Shown piece after piece: positions 6,125 through 6,970 of a stretch of DNA of 6,970 nt. Made by a program: the position numbers and the translations under genes. This DNA comes from CBDULQ01 sp965368115 (GTDB taxonomy: Bacteria > Pseudomonadota > Gammaproteobacteria > SZUA-229), in NCBI GenBank assembly GCA_965368115.1, contig CBDULQ010000199.1:1-6970 (forward strand). Reading direction: 5' to 3'. Position 1 is the stretch's first letter. Each line of letters opens with the position of its first letter. A model generated the notes under the pieces. The model worked only from the letters and a program-made list of their open reading frames with translations, did not search any database and was not told the DNA's origin.

Positions 6125-6475
6125 TCAGTGTACACTACCAAAGGAGAGGTCGTTACATTCCGGCGGTAACGGCAGCCCGGCATATTTGCAACCCTGTGCG
6201 ACCGGCCCACGCGGAAATAATTGATAAAGTCGTTTCTTGCCTTCCCATTTGCCAAATTCATATTCCATAACATTCAACATACGCCGGGCGTTGTATACCT
6301 GGCCGTTCTTGTCGTAATACTTACGCAGGTAATGCAGAATTTCCAGGTGTTCGTCGTTTAATTCGATACCGTCTTCTTTCGCAAGTCGTCGCGCTAAATC
6401 TTCTGACCAGTCGCCCAGCTCACCCAAATAACCGTTGTCTTGAATAACATGATGTTCTACGAGATCTTCATACAT
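6125..6475 (-). CDS. DsrC/TusE-family sulfur-relay protein with extended C-terminus
   Basis: Small cytoplasmic protein of 116 residues in the DsrC/TusE family. These carry sulfur on C-terminal cysteines, for tRNA 2-thiouridylation (TusE) or for dissimilatory sulfur metabolism (DsrC). Family hallmarks are GYLGELGDWSEDLARRLAKE (about 15-34), the IELNDEHLEILHYLRKYY segment (about 37-54), LYQLFPRGP (about 83-91) and CKYAGLPLPPEC (96-107). Both cysteines, C96 and C107, are present at the spacing of true DsrC (CxxxxxxxxxxC). E. coli TusE has only the distal one. Unusually, nine residues (NDLSFGSVH) follow C107, where the family normally ends one residue after it. The ATG at 6475 is preferred because AAGGAG (6490-6485) lies nine bases upstream; an upstream in-frame GTG at 6493 would overlap that site and add six residues. 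An FNR-like box lies upstream. Whether it acts as TusE, DsrC or a regulatory paralog cannot be decided. Confidence 0.88.
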   Translation of the reverse strand: MYEDLVEHHVIQDNGYLGELGDWSEDLARRLAKEDGIELNDEHLEILHYLRKYYDKNGQVYNARRMLNVMEYEFGKWEGKKRLYQLFPRGPVAQGCKYAGLPLPPECNDLSFGSVH

Positions 6476-6519
6476 CTGACTGTACTCCTTCACCTGAGTT
6501 TTTTTGGAGGGACAGTTAC

Positions 6520-6548
6520 TTTATAGAACAAAGCCGATTTCACTTAAA
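6520..6548 (-). promoter_or_regulatory. Possible promoter of the DsrC-like gene
   Basis: On the minus strand TATAAA (6525-6520) matches the -10 consensus at 5 of 6 bases. With a 17-base spacer the -35 position reads TTTAAG (6548-6543), only 3 of 6, as expected for an activator-dependent promoter. Transcription would begin near 6513, about 38 bases before the ATG at 6475. Confidence 0.45.
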
Positions 6549-6554
6549 TAGGGT

Positions 6555-6568
6555 TTGATCTAAATCAT
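6555..6568 (-). promoter_or_regulatory. FNR/ANR-like box upstream of the DsrC-like gene
   Basis: The plus-strand sequence TTGAT-CTAA-ATCAT matches the FNR/ANR consensus TTGAT-N4-ATCAA at 9 of 10 defined bases. It lies between the bioC stop and the candidate promoter of the DsrC-like gene, centred about 42-49 bases upstream of the likely start depending on the exact start site. That roughly suits activation under low oxygen. The match is visible; binding and direction of control are inferred. The site lies in an AT-rich gap, which raises the chance of coincidence. Confidence 0.5.
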
Positions 6569-6577
6569 CATTAAAAT

Positions 6578-6970
6578 TTATTTATGGGAACGAGGGATAT
6601 CGGACAGAGAAATAGAAAATTCTGATGAAGATATTTTTGCAGGACGCTGTTGCAGCTTCCAGGCGTGACCAAATACCACCTCAAAGCTTGCGGGAATTAA
6701 ATCATCTCGACGAAATTCTTCATAGACTTCAATCACTTTGCGAATTTTCTCGGGCGTCATCAAACCTTTATTAGACTTATTTAATGCAGTATTGGCGCCG
6801 ATGGATTTCAAATCGGTCATCACGGACAGGGCATCTTTATAAGTTAAAGTTATTACGTCCATATCCATGACCGGTTCCGCAAGGCCGGTCTGCAACAACG
6901 CATCGCCCAGGTCGTGCATATCGGCAAACTCATTGACGTGTAGATCGTCATCCACTGATCGCCAGCTGGC
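6578..6970 (-). CDS. bioC: Malonyl-ACP O-methyltransferase BioC (C-terminal half, cut by window edge)
   Basis: BioC methylates malonyl-ACP with S-adenosylmethionine, disguising it so that fatty-acid synthase can build the pimeloyl chain of biotin. The frame is open to the right edge, so only the last 130 residues are visible and the SAM-binding N-terminal half is missing. Diagnostic of BioC are the segment VNEFADMHDLGDALLQTGL (about residues 12-30 of the visible part), the MDVITLTYKDALSVMTDLKSIGAN stretch, the MTPEKIRKVIEVYEEFR helix and the final ASFEVVFGHAWK, which align with the C-terminal part of E. coli BioC. A hydrophilic tail of about 20 residues follows. The next gene downstream is DsrC-like rather than bioD, so the usual bioCD order is not continued here. 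No terminator is seen between the two genes, so some read-through is possible. Confidence 0.9.
   Translation of the reverse strand, partial: ASWRSVDDDLHVNEFADMHDLGDALLQTGLAEPVMDMDVITLTYKDALSVMTDLKSIGANTALNKSNKGLMTPEKIRKVIEVYEEFRRDDLIPASFEVVFGHAWKLQQRPAKISSSEFSISLSDIPRSHK

Overview
The window looks like part of a gammaproteobacterial chromosome. Its core is the ftsY-ftsE-ftsX cluster followed downstream by rpoH, an order typical of that class. The FtsY, FtsE, FtsX, RpoH and BioC proteins all read like recognisable but diverged relatives of the E. coli proteins. Coding sequence is moderately GC-rich and the intergenic stretches are AT-rich. A HrcA-type operator (CIRCE), which E. coli lacks, and a DsrC/TusE-family protein suggest a lineage outside the Enterobacterales, possibly a sulfur-metabolising group such as the Chromatiales. 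That placement is inference only.

Layout, left to right. Positions 1-2599 (+) hold the 3' part of ftsY (SRP receptor GTPase), then ftsE and ftsX (divisome ABC complex); ftsE and ftsX overlap by one base. Positions 2600-2814 are an intergenic leader with a possible extended -10 promoter and a stem-loop. Positions 2815-3696 (+) encode a protein made only of two receiver domains; the first has lost its phosphoacceptor Asp. Positions 3697-3796 form a compact regulatory region with a sigma-70-like promoter and a near-perfect CIRCE operator over the expected transcription start. rpoH (sigma-32) follows at 3797-4660 and ends at a strong terminator. An isolated exported FecR-domain protein with a long Q/P/K-rich tail lies at 4799-6061. 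It ends at an 18-bp perfect inverted repeat that can terminate transcription in both directions. On the minus strand are a DsrC/TusE-like gene (6125-6475) with an FNR/ANR-like box upstream, and the 3' half of bioC (biotin synthesis), which runs off the right edge.

How the parts may work together. FtsY targets membrane proteins, FtsEX controls septal cell-wall hydrolysis, and RpoH runs the heat-shock response. The most notable point is regulatory: the CIRCE element would place the heat-shock sigma factor under the HrcA repressor, linking two heat-shock circuits that are usually described as separate. The second point is the unusual receiver-only protein between ftsX and rpoH. The third is a DsrC-like protein that keeps both redox cysteines but carries a nine-residue tail beyond the normally near-terminal cysteine, together with a possible oxygen-responsive promoter. 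No mobile element, CRISPR array, tRNA or rRNA was seen.
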